Below are positions 7,840 to 16,944 of a DNA stretch of 64,000 nt, in pieces. The notes under the pieces are model-generated. The model had not been told where the DNA came from. It ran no database searches and was given only the letters and a program-made list of their open reading frames with translations. Location of the stretch: contig CAYZTM010000010.1 in the NCBI GenBank assembly GCA_964481425.1, positions 46,517-110,516 on the forward strand. The letters run 5' to 3'. The DNA is from MKUN01 sp964481425 (GTDB lineage Bacteria > Bacteroidota > Bacteroidia > Chitinophagales > Chitinophagaceae). The stretch's first letter is position 1; every line of letters starts with the position of its first letter. A program made the position numbers and the translations under genes.

Positions 7840-8355
7840 TTAATTGTCCTCAAATCCATTCAGTCTTCTTGCACTGTATATCATCTTTAATGCTGTGATA
7901 GCAGCTTCTTCGCCTTTGTGACCATGTGCTCCGCCGAGTCGTTCCCAGGCCTGGGCCTCATTATCCAGGGTAAGCACACCAAATATAACCGGAACAGGCA
8001 AACTGAGATTCAGGTGCGTAATACCTTGTGTTACCGATTGACTGACATAGTCGAAATGAGGCGTGCCGCCCCTGATGACGGCACCAAAAGCAATGATGGC
8101 TTCGGGGCGTTCCTTCTTTTTTACAGCCTGTTCCCATAGCATCCTGCAGCCGAAAGCGAGTTCGAAACAGCCGGGTACGGCGAGTTTGTTTATGATATCG
8201 GCACCATACTCATGCAGGCGGCCCTCGCAGCCATTGAGTAGTTCCTGTACTATTTTATCATTCCATTCTGTGTGAACAATAGCCACCCTGGCAAGCTTCA
8301 GCTCGCGGAGCATTGTGGTATCGTGCAGTGCGTTGCTATTTTGTGACTGTGCCAT
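7840..8355 (-). CDS. ribH: 6,7-dimethyl-8-ribityllumazine synthase
   Basis: Penultimate step of riboflavin synthesis, condensing the ribityl-aminouracil with dihydroxybutanone phosphate. At 171 residues it is slightly long because of about 15 extra N-terminal residues. Motifs present: VHTEWNDKIV (substrate-binding aromatic), VPGCFELAFG, AFGAVIRGGTPHFDYV with the catalytic His100, and VPVIFGVLTLDNEAQAWER. The tail GGAHGHKGEEAAITAL is also typical. It sits between the TPR gene and lutA on the same strand. Confidence 0.95.
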   Translation of the reverse strand: MAQSQNSNALHDTTMLRELKLARVAIVHTEWNDKIVQELLNGCEGRLHEYGADIINKLAVPGCFELAFGCRMLWEQAVKKKERPEAIIAFGAVIRGGTPHFDYVSQSVTQGITHLNLSLPVPVIFGVLTLDNEAQAWERLGGAHGHKGEEAAITALKMIYSARRLNGFEDN

Positions 8356-8414
8356 AAAAAGAAAATATCCCTTTATGCCAAAGGTATAAAGGGATATCTA
8401 TAAAAATGTAAGTA

Positions 8415-9107
8415 TTAGTTAACCACTCCAAGCCTTGCAAGGTAGCGGTCTATATCGCGTGCCTGGTCGCTGTTAGGATACTCGTCGCGTATGCGGGTGT
8501 ACATCTTTTTAGCTTCGTCAGGCTGGTTCTCACTTTCATAAGCAAGGCCCGCACGGAACAGGTAAGTAGGTGTAAGCATAACGTCGTCTTTATCTGAGGC
8601 GGCCTTCGTATAGTATTCGATACCTTTTTTTGTATTGCCCATTTCCATATAAGCGTCGCCCATAGCGCCATATGCTGCACTTTGTACCGGGGTGCCATCG
8701 CCATCAAAGTCTTCCAGCTCACTCACGGCCTTTTTGAAGTCGCCCTGGTGCAGGTAGCAAAGCCCTACATAATAGTGGCAAAGATTAGCCTGGCGGGTGC
8801 CGCTGTATTTTTTCATGATCCTCAGGAAGCCAAGGTGCTGCCCGTCGCCGTTCAAAGCTTTGTCCAGCGAATCGGTAGCGAAATAAGATTGAGGGTAGTG
8901 CATGGCTGTCGCCGCCTTTTCCTCGCGGGGGGCTTTGTACATCCTGAAATAACCAAACGTACCTACTACTACCAGCAGCACTACAGTGGTAATAGTATTG
9001 ATGCGCTTTTTGTTCTTTTCATAGAACACCTGTATGTCCTGAAGCGCTTTGCTATCATCTGCTGCTGCCTGTGCTGCACCGGGGTTGTTTCTAGCTCTAT
9101 TTGCCAT
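8415..9107 (-). CDS. Membrane-anchored TPR protein (YfgM-like)
   Basis: A 230-residue protein. Residues 1-37 are polar and cytoplasmic. One membrane helix follows at about 38-56 (INTITTVVLLVVVGTFGYF). The rest is a periplasmic domain with TPR-like repeats: NLCHYYVGLCYLHQGDFKKAVSELE, AAYGAMGDAYMEMGNTKKGIEYY and YLFRAGLAYESENQPDEAKKMY. This layout matches the YfgM/TPR_21 group that assists envelope protein folding at the Sec translocon. Specific function is inferred from architecture. It lies 35 bases after pdhA and 59 bases before ribH, all on the minus strand. Confidence 0.8.
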   Translation of the reverse strand: MANRARNNPGAAQAAADDSKALQDIQVFYEKNKKRINTITTVVLLVVVGTFGYFRMYKAPREEKAATAMHYPQSYFATDSLDKALNGDGQHLGFLRIMKKYSGTRQANLCHYYVGLCYLHQGDFKKAVSELEDFDGDGTPVQSAAYGAMGDAYMEMGNTKKGIEYYTKAASDKDDVMLTPTYLFRAGLAYESENQPDEAKKMYTRIRDEYPNSDQARDIDRYLARLGVVN

Positions 9108-9142
9108 TTAGTAAGTGTGATTTGTTATTTGCGATGTGTGTT

Positions 9143-10135
9143 TTAGTCTGTAATATAACGATAGTTTTCTTCGGAGTAGATGTCTTTGTACAGCTCATCA
9201 TCAGCCGGCCATGGGCTTTCTTCTGCAAACTTAACGGCTTCTTCCACTTCCTGGCGTACTTTTTCGTTGATCTGTTCTATTTGCTCCTCTGTAGCCCATT
9301 TGTTATCCGTAATGGTCTTAAGCACATGGTCTATGGGATCTTTTTCTTTGTATTCCTCCAGTTCTTCTTTAGTACGATATTTAGCCGGGTCGCTCATGGA
9401 GTGACCACGGTAACGGTAGGTCTTTATCTCGAGGAAGGTAGGCCCTCCGCCTTCGCGGGCGCGACGTACAGCACGGTCGATGGCTTTATGTACTTCTTCG
9501 CAGCTCATACCATCCACGCTGTCACCGGGCATGTCATATGCATCGGCCAGGCGGTAAATGTCCAGTACCTTAGAGGTGCGCTCCACCGAGGTACCCATAG
9601 CGTAGTGGTTATTCTCGCAAATGAAGACAACGGGTAACTGCCACAATACGGCCATGTTGAACGTTTCGTGCAACAGGCCCTGCCTTGCGGCGCCATCGCC
9701 AAAGAAGCAGAGGGTAGCCCTATCGGTATCATGATAGTGCTCGGCAAAAGCGATACCTGCACCGAGGCCTATCTGGCCGCCAACAATACCGTGACCGCCA
9801 AAAAAGCGCTTTTCTTTCGAAAAGAAGTGCATGCTACCACCTTTACCCTTGGTGCAGCCGGTAGCCTTACCGTATAATTCTGCCATACATTCGCGGGCAG
9901 GTATGCCCTTGGCAATGGCAAGACCGTGGTCGCGGTAGGCGGTTATAATATTATCATCATCGCGTAGGGCCGTCATGGTGCCGGCCGCTACAGCTTCCTG
10001 GCCTATATATAAGTGGCAAAAGCCGCGTATTTTCTGCATGCCGTACAGTTGCCCCGCCTTCTCTTCGAAGCGGCGCAGCAACAGCATCATCTCATACCAG
10101 TATAAATATGTTTCTTTTCCGAATGGCGTCTGCAC
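9143..10135 (-). CDS. pdhA: Pyruvate dehydrogenase E1 component, alpha subunit
   Basis: The alpha chain of the TPP-dependent E1 heterotetramer that decarboxylates pyruvate to feed acetyl-CoA to citrate synthase. Visible motifs are RRFEEKAGQLYGMQKIRGFCHLYIGQEA (cofactor/subunit region), GGHGIVGGQI, the TPP/Mg motif FFGDGAARQG...ENNHYAMGT, and the phosphorylation-loop-like YRYRGHSMSDPA. The start is uncertain. ATG 10180 adds 15 non-conserved residues, whereas GTG 10135 gives MQTPFGKETYLYWYE, matching the usual length. A near-consensus minus-7 box (10154-10161) also favours GTG. The beta subunit is not adjacent. recF is divergent. Confidence 0.93.
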   Translation of the reverse strand: MQTPFGKETYLYWYEMMLLLRRFEEKAGQLYGMQKIRGFCHLYIGQEAVAAGTMTALRDDDNIITAYRDHGLAIAKGIPARECMAELYGKATGCTKGKGGSMHFFSKEKRFFGGHGIVGGQIGLGAGIAFAEHYHDTDRATLCFFGDGAARQGLLHETFNMAVLWQLPVVFICENNHYAMGTSVERTSKVLDIYRLADAYDMPGDSVDGMSCEEVHKAIDRAVRRAREGGGPTFLEIKTYRYRGHSMSDPAKYRTKEELEEYKEKDPIDHVLKTITDNKWATEEQIEQINEKVRQEVEEAVKFAEESPWPADDELYKDIYSEENYRYITD

Positions 10136-10188
10136 TGATTTTCTAAATTTGTGCGAAAATATAAAAACTTTCGTTCCCATTTTCCTGC

Positions 10189-11265
10189 TTGAATACTTTA
10201 AAAAAAATAACATTACTTCAGTTCCGGAATTATAGCAGCGCCAGCTTTAGTTTCGATGCACCCGTGACCTGTATCACAGGGCTGAATGGCAGCGGGAAGA
10301 CCAACCTGCTGGATGCCGTGTATTACCTATGTTATACAAAGAGTTATTTCTCTGCTTACCAGCAGCATAGTGTACAAAATGGAATGGACGGCTTCCGGCT
10401 GGAGGGGGTATTTGAGCAGGAGGGCAGGGAAGAGCTGATAAGCTGTAAATGGAAGCAGGGTAAAAAGGAAATATCAGCGGATGGGGTGGAATATGAGCGG
10501 CCTACAGACCACATAGGGAAATATGCGGCTGTAATGATAGCCCCTGATGACATGGAACTGGTGAACGATGGCAGCGAACTACGCCGCCGCTGGGTGGACA
10601 GTATACTGGGCCAGGTGGACAGGGAGTACCTGGAACGCCTGATGCAATACCAGCGTGTGCTGCTACAGCGCAATGCCTGGCTCAAACTACAGGCTACCCG
10701 GCCATCGCCGGACAGTGCAGACCTGGAGTACTACAATAAAAAAATGGCTGCGGACGGTACTTATATTTACGAGAAACGCCGTGATCTTTTCAAAGAGTTT
10801 CTGCCGGTATTACAAGGGCTCTACAGCCGCCTGTCGGGAGGCAAAGAGGCTGTGCAACTGGTATATCGCTGCGAATTGGAACAGAATGACCTGGGCTCCC
10901 TGCTGAGGAGGAACCTGGAGCAGGACCTGCGCCTGCAACGCACGCTTAAGGGTATACACAAGGACGACCTGGATTTTTTGCTTGACGGCTTGCTATTAAA
11001 ACAGTTCGGCTCGCAGGGACAGAAAAAAAGCTATCTTTTTGCCCTGAAGCTGGCCCAATATGTTTACCTCGCTAATGTGCAGGGGCATATGCCTATCTTA
11101 TTACTCGATGACATATTCGAGAAGTTGGACCAGGACAGGATGGAAGCATTGTTAGCTATCATCAAGGGGCCTGAGTTTGGGCAGGTCATATTGACAGATA
11201 CACATGCGGCACGGGTTAAAACGACTTTTGGCAGCGAGGTAGATCTGGGATTCATAAAATTATGA
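10189..11265 (+). CDS. recF: DNA replication and repair protein RecF
   Basis: A 358-residue SMC-like ATPase that helps load RecA at ssDNA gaps through RecOR. It has LKKITLLQFRNYSS at the N-terminus, Walker A GLNGSGKT (31-38), the signature-like FGSQGQKKSYLFALKLAQ near residue 275, and Walker B PILLLDDIFEKLD. The final HAARVKTTFGSEVDLGFIKL is close to the C-terminus of other Bacteroidota RecF proteins. The gene is divergent from pdhA with almost no spacer, so its promoter must overlap the pdhA leader. dnaN or dnaA is not adjacent. recA lies 16 kb away on the other strand. Confidence 0.95.
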   Translation: MNTLKKITLLQFRNYSSASFSFDAPVTCITGLNGSGKTNLLDAVYYLCYTKSYFSAYQQHSVQNGMDGFRLEGVFEQEGREELISCKWKQGKKEISADGVEYERPTDHIGKYAAVMIAPDDMELVNDGSELRRRWVDSILGQVDREYLERLMQYQRVLLQRNAWLKLQATRPSPDSADLEYYNKKMAADGTYIYEKRRDLFKEFLPVLQGLYSRLSGGKEAVQLVYRCELEQNDLGSLLRRNLEQDLRLQRTLKGIHKDDLDFLLDGLLLKQFGSQGQKKSYLFALKLAQYVYLANVQGHMPILLLDDIFEKLDQDRMEALLAIIKGPEFGQVILTDTHAARVKTTFGSEVDLGFIKL

Positions 11266-11358
11266 ATGGAAAAACGAAGGGGAATTTCATATTTGTAATT
11301 GTTTGTTGTTTGGGTAATATTTTTAAAATTTTACCTTTTACCCTTTTCAGTTTTACCT

Positions 11359-11366
11359 TACCTTTG
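11359..11366 (+). promoter_or_regulatory. Minus-7 box of citrate synthase
   Basis: TACCTTTG is an exact TAnnTTTG match, 40 bases before ATG 11407, in a T-rich spacer. The minus-33 element is weak (TTTTA-like). Confidence 0.5.
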
Positions 11367-11406
11367 TGGACGTTAAAAATTACCTTTTTAAAATTCCTTT
11401 TAATAT

Positions 11407-12729
11407 ATGGGTTATATAAAAGACAGGTTTAAGGCTAAAGCGGATGCACAAATTGATGTGATAAAGGGTATTCTTGAGGAGCATGGGGGCAAAGAGCTTG
11501 ATAAAATTACTATTGGCCAGGCATACCAGGGTATGCGTGGTGTTCCGGGCCTGGTAACAGAGACCTCGTTGCTGGATGCAAATGAGGGTATCCGTTTTCG
11601 CGGATTTTCCATTCCTGAATTAAGGCAAAAACTGCCTAAAGCAGAGGGCGGTAATGAGCCTTTGCCAGAAGGCCTTTTTTATCTCATGCTGGTGGGTGAG
11701 ATACCTACTCATGAAGATGTAGAGCATATCTCAGCAACATGGGCACGTCGTTCGCATGTACCTAATCATGTGTTCGATACCATCGAGGCGCTGCCTCCCC
11801 ATACACACCCTATGACGCAGTTTTGCGTTGCCATACTTTCACTGCAAACCGAATCGAAATTTGCTAAAGCATATAAAGAAGGTATCAGTAAGAAGGAACA
11901 TTGGTCTTACACTTACGAAGATGCAATGACCCTTATTGCACGCCTTCCGCGTATTGCGGCATACATCTATCGCCGCAGGTACAAGAACGGTGACCATATA
12001 CAACCTGATGGTATGCTGGACTGGTCGGCCAACTTTGCGCATATGATGGGTTATGACAAGGATAGCTTTAAGGAGTTGATGCGACTGTACCTGACCATAC
12101 ATGCCGACCATGAAGGCGGTAATGTATCGGCACATGCAGTACATCTTGTAGGTTCTGCATTAAGCGACCCTTATCTTGCCTTCACTGCCGGAATGACCGG
12201 TCTTGCAGGTCCGCTGCATGGCCTGGCCAACCAGGAAGTGATACGCTGGATAGAAGAACTGCAAAAAGAAATAGGCAGTGAATGCCCCACTAAAGAACAG
12301 ATAGCAGAATATATAAAGAAAACACTTTCGGAAGGTAAGGTGGTGCCGGGCTACGGCCACGCCGTACTGCGCCAGACCGACCCACGCTTTGTGGCCCAGA
12401 TGGAATTTGCCAAGAAGCATTGCCCTGAGGACCCTGTGGTACAGACCGTTTGGAACGTATACGAGGTAGCGCCTGCTATACTGGATGCAACCGGTAAGAT
12501 CAAGAACCCCTGGCCTAATGTAGATGCGCATTCCGGCGCATTGCTGAAACACTATGGCCTGGTAGAAGAAGAATTCTACACTGTACTGTTCGGTGTGTCG
12601 CGTGCCTTGGGTGTATTGGCCAGCTTGTGCTGGGACCGTGCGCTGGGCTTCCCGATAGAGCGCCCGAAATCTGTTACTACAGAATGGATACAACAGTTCA
12701 TCGGAAGCGGTGTAACAGTAGCAGGATAA
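11407..12729 (+). CDS. gltA: Citrate synthase, eukaryote-like (type I)
   Basis: Condenses oxaloacetate and acetyl-CoA. The 440-residue sequence resembles mitochondrial-type citrate synthases rather than the common GltA type. It has GMRGVPGLVTETSLLDANEGIRFRG near residue 44 and AGPLHGLANQEV with the first catalytic His. KVVPGYGHAVLRQTDPRF carries the second, and NVDAHSGALLKHYG carries the catalytic Asp. Type I enzymes are usually dimers without NADH control; that is family knowledge. The gene has its own minus-7 box and a terminator at 12759-12788. It is followed by the deoxyhypusine-synthase-like gene. Confidence 0.95.
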   Translation: MGYIKDRFKAKADAQIDVIKGILEEHGGKELDKITIGQAYQGMRGVPGLVTETSLLDANEGIRFRGFSIPELRQKLPKAEGGNEPLPEGLFYLMLVGEIPTHEDVEHISATWARRSHVPNHVFDTIEALPPHTHPMTQFCVAILSLQTESKFAKAYKEGISKKEHWSYTYEDAMTLIARLPRIAAYIYRRRYKNGDHIQPDGMLDWSANFAHMMGYDKDSFKELMRLYLTIHADHEGGNVSAHAVHLVGSALSDPYLAFTAGMTGLAGPLHGLANQEVIRWIEELQKEIGSECPTKEQIAEYIKKTLSEGKVVPGYGHAVLRQTDPRFVAQMEFAKKHCPEDPVVQTVWNVYEVAPAILDATGKIKNPWPNVDAHSGALLKHYGLVEEEFYTVLFGVSRALGVLASLCWDRALGFPIERPKSVTTEWIQQFIGSGVTVAG

Positions 12730-12758
12730 TTAAGAACGAACAAGTTGTTTACGATATT

Positions 12759-12788
12759 AAAAAGCATGCAGTAATACTGCTGCTTTTT
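12759..12788 (+). terminator. Intrinsic terminator of citrate synthase
   Basis: AAAAAGCA (12759-12766) pairs with TGCTTTTT (12781-12788), with an inner GCAGT/ACTGC stem and one bulged T. The T run is short, so some read-through into the next gene (start 12824) is possible. Confidence 0.65.
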
Positions 12789-12823
12789 AGTTTAATTCAG
12801 TCAATAATAAAATCTTTATAAAA

Positions 12824-13798
12824 ATGAACAAAGGGCCTGTTTCACAATTCATTCAGCACCACTACCGCCACTTCAATGCAGCGGCGCTTGTTGATGCGGC
12901 CAAGGGCTATGAGACCCACCTGCTGGAAAATGGTAAGATGCTGGTATCGCTGGCCGGTGCCATGAGCACTGCCGAGCTGGGTATATCGCTGGCTGAAATG
13001 ATACGCCAGGATAAGATACATATCATCAGCTGTACCGGCGCCAACCTGGAAGAGGATATCATGAACCTGGTAGCGCATACGCATTATAAGCGTGTACCCA
13101 ATTACCGTGACCTGAGCCCGCAGGAAGAATGGGACCTGCTGGAGCATGGCTTTAACCGTGTGACGGATACCTGCATACCTGAGGAAGAAGCTTTTCGCCG
13201 CATACAGCGCCATATCTTCAAGATATGGAAGGATGCTGAGGATAAAGGAGAGCGCTACTTCCCTCATGAGTATATGTATAAGCTATTGCTGAGCGAGGTG
13301 ATGAAACCTGATTACGAGATAGACCCCAAACATAGCTGGATGATAGCGGCAGCTGAGAAGAACCTGCCTATCATTGTTCCCGGATGGGAAGACAGTACTA
13401 TGGGCAACATCTTTGCTTCGTACTGTATCAAAGGCGAATTGAAACCATCGACCATGAAGAGTGGTATCGAGTACATGGTATGGCTCAGCGACTGGTACCG
13501 CAAGAACTCAGGTGGTAAAGGCGTCGGCTTCTTCCAGATAGGTGGTGGTATAGCGGGCGACTTCCCGATATGCGTGGTGCCCATGATGTACCAGGACCTG
13601 GAGTGGCATGATGTGCCTTTCTGGAGCTATTTCTGCCAGATCAGCGATTCTACAACGTCTTATGGTTCCTATAGCGGTGCAGTACCTAATGAGAAAATAA
13701 CCTGGGGCAAGCTGGATATCAACACACCTAAGTTTATAGTGGAGAGCGATGCTACCATTGTTGCCCCGCTGATATTTGCGTATTTGCTGGGTTGGTAA
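12824..13798 (+). CDS. Deoxyhypusine synthase family protein
   Basis: A 324-residue member of the deoxyhypusine synthase fold. In eukaryotes and archaea this NAD-dependent enzyme moves the aminobutyl group of spermidine to a lysine of e/aIF5A. Conserved pieces include the NAD-site segment ISCTGANLEEDI, VPGWEDSTMGN, GGGIAGDFPICVVPMM, and the active-site block SGAVPNEKITWGKL. The last contains Lys296 at the position of the covalent-intermediate lysine (Lys329 in human). Bacteria lack eIF5A, so the true acceptor is unknown; bacterial homologues may act on free polyamines. It is 94 bases downstream of citrate synthase, past a moderate terminator. Confidence 0.88.
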   Translation: MNKGPVSQFIQHHYRHFNAAALVDAAKGYETHLLENGKMLVSLAGAMSTAELGISLAEMIRQDKIHIISCTGANLEEDIMNLVAHTHYKRVPNYRDLSPQEEWDLLEHGFNRVTDTCIPEEEAFRRIQRHIFKIWKDAEDKGERYFPHEYMYKLLLSEVMKPDYEIDPKHSWMIAAAEKNLPIIVPGWEDSTMGNIFASYCIKGELKPSTMKSGIEYMVWLSDWYRKNSGGKGVGFFQIGGGIAGDFPICVVPMMYQDLEWHDVPFWSYFCQISDSTTSYGSYSGAVPNEKITWGKLDINTPKFIVESDATIVAPLIFAYLLGW

Positions 13799-13819
13799 AC
13801 GTTAAGAGATATGATAAGT

Positions 13820-13850
13820 AAGAAAGCAGGGTTAATGTCCCTGCTTTCTT
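13820..13850. terminator. Bidirectional intrinsic terminator
   Basis: A 12-bp perfect stem, AAGAAAGCAGGG (13820-13831) with CCCTGCTTTCTT (13839-13850), has a 7-base loop. It lies between the convergent deoxyhypusine-synthase-like and SHOCT genes and abuts the SHOCT stop. Confidence 0.8.
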
Positions 13851-13851
13851 G

Positions 13852-14322
13852 TTATAAACCAAGTAGCTCTTTCTTTTTCATTTGGTACTCTTCCTCGGTG
13901 ATCAATCCCTCTTCTTTCAAGGCGGCAAATTTTTTCAATTCGTCAGCCGCCGAAACGTTATTGACAACTGTTTGCGAAGTCTTTTCAGCTTTGGCTATCA
14001 GATCTTCTATAGTCGCTTTTGCTTTAACAAATGAATCCTGCTGGCTTTTTGTGAACAGTATCGTGTTCTCATCGGATGCTACTCTAACGCCACCGCGTTT
14101 GTCGCCCATTTCACCGTGAATACTGAACTGGATAAAGCCATTTGTCAGCATATTGGCGTTCTTGAATTCTATCGCGGTAATACTTTTTATGGGTATTTCT
14201 TTATCGCCTGACATTGCACCTTTTGCAAGGAAACCTCCCAACCCCTTTCTTTTGATAGTCAGCTTGTTTTCGGATATCAGCAACTGCCCGTTGTATCCTT
14301 TGATCTCTGTTGGTCCATTCAT
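13852..14322 (-). CDS. PH-like domain protein with C-terminal SHOCT domain
   Basis: A 156-residue cytoplasmic protein. The first 100 residues are strand-rich (YNGQLLISENKLTIKRKG, EIPIKSITAIEFKNAN, GFIQFSIHG) and resemble the DUF4429/bacterial PH fold. A Lys/Ala helix links to a C-terminal SHOCT motif, ADELKKFAALKEEGLITEEEYQMKKKELLGL, which is short, conserved and usually oligomerising. Many such proteins are annotated as hypothetical; a role in stress sensing or membrane-proximal assembly has been suggested only by analogy. It converges on the upstream gene through a shared terminator. Confidence 0.8.
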   Translation of the reverse strand: MNGPTEIKGYNGQLLISENKLTIKRKGLGGFLAKGAMSGDKEIPIKSITAIEFKNANMLTNGFIQFSIHGEMGDKRGGVRVASDENTILFTKSQQDSFVKAKATIEDLIAKAEKTSQTVVNNVSAADELKKFAALKEEGLITEEEYQMKKKELLGL

Positions 14323-14440
14323 GATAATCGTTTTTTGTGTTAAAGGAAATAGTGGAATAAATATAATCAGAATAGGCTAAAAACAAATGCCAATTATCCT
14401 GCGGCTCTTTTTTTATTACCTTTAATCAGATATTTTATCT

Positions 14441-16015
14441 ATGAGAAGGTACTTTACTGTTATTTGTTTATGTCTGTGCTGTTCTTACTTGTCTCAGGCC
14501 CAGAACGAAGATATATCCGGGGGTAATTTTTTTGAAGGTGAGCCCTATCTCGCGATAGACCCGGGCAATCCGCAGCATATGGTAGTGGCATGGATGGGAT
14601 ATGTGCCTATAGAACCCCTGCACATCAAGACCAAAGTAACCTTTGACGGAGGACAAACATGGAGTAATCCTTTTGCTATGCCCCATGTGGTCAATACGTA
14701 TAAATCGGCAGACCCTTCGCTGGCTTTTGATCATAATGGCAATGTATTCCTTTGTTTCATAGACTACAGGCAGGCCCCCGACTCGGGTGGGGTATATGTT
14801 ACCAAGTCGGCAGACGGGGGACTTACATGGGGCACTCCCCACCTTGTGATAGATGGTTATGCCGATGGCAGCAAAGAGCCGATAGACCGCCCCTGGCTGG
14901 TAATTGGCAAAGCACCTGCGGCCGGTGTGGATACAATGTATGTTACCACAAAGCCTGCTCCATGGATATTTCCGCCTAACCGACCCTACTTCATGAAGTC
15001 TTACGATGAAGGGCAAACGTGGACGCCCTGGCGCTATGTGGATAGTACGGGCTGGCAAGTAGGTAACCTCATACAGGCGCCTATGGCCGCACCGGTTGTG
15101 GATGCCAATGGGAGGTTCCACTGTGTGTATCCCGCCTATTATGCGCCGGAGAATATACATGTGCGCGAGATCATGGCCTCGCTGATACCGGGCACCAATT
15201 CCTTCAGCTATTCCAATACTTATGTATTTACCGCAGCAACTGCAGTAAATGATACGCTGTCAAAAGGCGGCCCGCATCTTATTGCAGACCCGACCAACCC
15301 TGACCATATGGCCTTCTTCTTCGTATTCAATTATAACAATGATATGGACGTGTTCTGTGTGGAGTCAACAGACAATGGCAATAGCTGGGGAGCGCTGCAA
15401 AGGGTGAATGATGACCCGGTGAACAATGGACGGATGCAGGACCTGGTATGGGCCAACTTTGACGAGCATGGTGATATTGTAGCAGCCTGGCGCGACAGGC
15501 GCAATGCCCCCGATACGGGCTATGCACAGCCATCGGAAATATGGGGGGCTGTTAAATGGAAGGACTCCTCGAATTTCTCCGCCAACTTCAGGATATCGGA
15601 CACGATAGTGGACTATGACAGCGCCTACCTTGCAGGCAAGGGCAATGACTTTATGGGCGTAGTTATGGGGCAGGATACTGTGAGCGCCGTATGGGGCGAT
15701 GTGCGTACAGGTGTGCTGAATATCTGGTTCAGCCGCATGGCAGTGAACGGCCCATCGACTGGTGTAAGAAAGCTGGTTAGCGAGCAGGCACCGATGGTAG
15801 ATATTTATCCTAATCCCTCAGGGACTACTGTTACTATAATGGGGGAAGGTATGCTGAGTGTGAATGTATACGATGTGACAGGCAAACTATTATTGCAGCA
15901 GAAGACAGGCAAAGAAAAAGCAGTTATTAACATATCCCACCTCAACCCGGGTGATTATTTTGCGGTGATCTCGACAACGAGAGGAATGGTAACAAAGCGT
16001 TTTGTTAAGAGGTGA
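14441..16015 (+). CDS. Sialidase-like BNR protein with T9SS type A sorting domain
   Basis: A 524-residue secreted protein. The signal peptide is MRRYFTVICLCLCCSYLSQAQ. The middle 400 residues hold sialidase/BNR beta-propeller Asp-box motifs: TFDGGQTWSNP, SADGGLTWGTP, SYDEGQTWTPW and STDNGNSWGAL. The last 75 residues (VDIYPNPSGTTVTI... VYDVTGKLLLQQ... GDYFAVISTTRGMVTKRFVKR) are a type A T9SS C-terminal sorting domain. It should therefore cross the outer membrane by T9SS. No clear sialidase Arg triad or catalytic Tyr can be assigned, so it may be a binding propeller rather than an enzyme. A TACCTTTA box at 14417-14424 could be its minus-7. Confidence 0.85.
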   Translation: MRRYFTVICLCLCCSYLSQAQNEDISGGNFFEGEPYLAIDPGNPQHMVVAWMGYVPIEPLHIKTKVTFDGGQTWSNPFAMPHVVNTYKSADPSLAFDHNGNVFLCFIDYRQAPDSGGVYVTKSADGGLTWGTPHLVIDGYADGSKEPIDRPWLVIGKAPAAGVDTMYVTTKPAPWIFPPNRPYFMKSYDEGQTWTPWRYVDSTGWQVGNLIQAPMAAPVVDANGRFHCVYPAYYAPENIHVREIMASLIPGTNSFSYSNTYVFTAATAVNDTLSKGGPHLIADPTNPDHMAFFFVFNYNNDMDVFCVESTDNGNSWGALQRVNDDPVNNGRMQDLVWANFDEHGDIVAAWRDRRNAPDTGYAQPSEIWGAVKWKDSSNFSANFRISDTIVDYDSAYLAGKGNDFMGVVMGQDTVSAVWGDVRTGVLNIWFSRMAVNGPSTGVRKLVSEQAPMVDIYPNPSGTTVTIMGEGMLSVNVYDVTGKLLLQQKTGKEKAVINISHLNPGDYFAVISTTRGMVTKRFVKR

Positions 16016-16027
16016 TAATTTTCCGGG

Positions 16028-16702
16028 TTACCGCTTCAATAAGCTACATAGTTGGATTGGTTTATCGAATAGGGTTTTATCATTTGGCATCATAAATAGA
16101 ATGTAAAGAGATTTACCACATATTTTAAATGCTATTGATAACGGCATTTCTTGTTTTGATTTAGCAATGAGGTCGACCGGCGAATCATTACCATATCTTA
16201 AAGCGAAATTACCTGCTGTCGTATTAATACAATATAAGCTGTCACTCTGGCTGTAATGCAGCAGTGAAGATAAAGGCAGCGTGAGAATCAAATTCGAAAC
16301 CATCGGTATTGAATCAGTATTAATATTGATATTTATAGGCGCGGCCAAAGCTTCCATATATAGTGCTCTTTCACTTTGGGATAGGACCCCATGTTCTACC
16401 CGAATTAAGTCTTTAATGTTGTAGTTGCTATTTAAGCTCACTTTGTAAATTAAAATAGTGTATTTGAGTTCATAGAGTAAAACTGAGTTTGCGTTTCTGA
16501 CCTTCGACATTTGTGAATAGTTAGCTAGCAATTTTTGTTGCGAAGCGGAATCAAAAAGGTTGATGTAATCTATCGGTATGCTGTTTACAATACCATTAAA
16601 CGTTGACGTCGATCTTGTATATTTTGAAAACCGAAAAGCCAAATATGCCAATGTACAGCCCATGGAAACGATAATTATGGATATGCGCAATCTTCCGGTC
16701 AT
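16028..16702 (-). CDS. Hypothetical protein with N-terminal membrane anchor
   Basis: A 224-residue protein I do not recognise. One hydrophobic segment (residues 6-24: ISIIIVSMGCTLAYLAFR) is followed by a mostly polar extracytoplasmic domain rich in Asn, Ser and Ile. It has no Cys motif or catalytic signature, and no recognisable T9SS domain. The DNA is more A+T rich than its neighbours and codon use shifts towards A/T-ending codons. It converges on the sialidase-like gene with 12 bases between stops. Together with the 16945-17385 gene it forms an accessory-looking patch. Confidence 0.6.
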   Translation of the reverse strand: MTGRLRISIIIVSMGCTLAYLAFRFSKYTRSTSTFNGIVNSIPIDYINLFDSASQQKLLANYSQMSKVRNANSVLLYELKYTILIYKVSLNSNYNIKDLIRVEHGVLSQSERALYMEALAAPINININTDSIPMVSNLILTLPLSSLLHYSQSDSLYCINTTAGNFALRYGNDSPVDLIAKSKQEMPLSIAFKICGKSLYILFMMPNDKTLFDKPIQLCSLLKR

Positions 16703-16944
16703 GTTTGATAGATATTTGGTTGTCGCTACAAATTAGTTTTGATTGGCCACCTTTGCAAAAAGCCTCGATTGATTACGGATTTGTATCGTAATATGGCATG
16801 ATATTTCTAATTAACAAAACATGTGGTCATTATTAGCATTTTTTTGTTGCACTTGAATTCGGGCTATATGGCAGCCGCAGGTATTATGTGGCAAAGAAAA
16901 ACCGCAGCAAGTATGGTAAGTTTACCCTAAGAAGAAAAGGTAGT

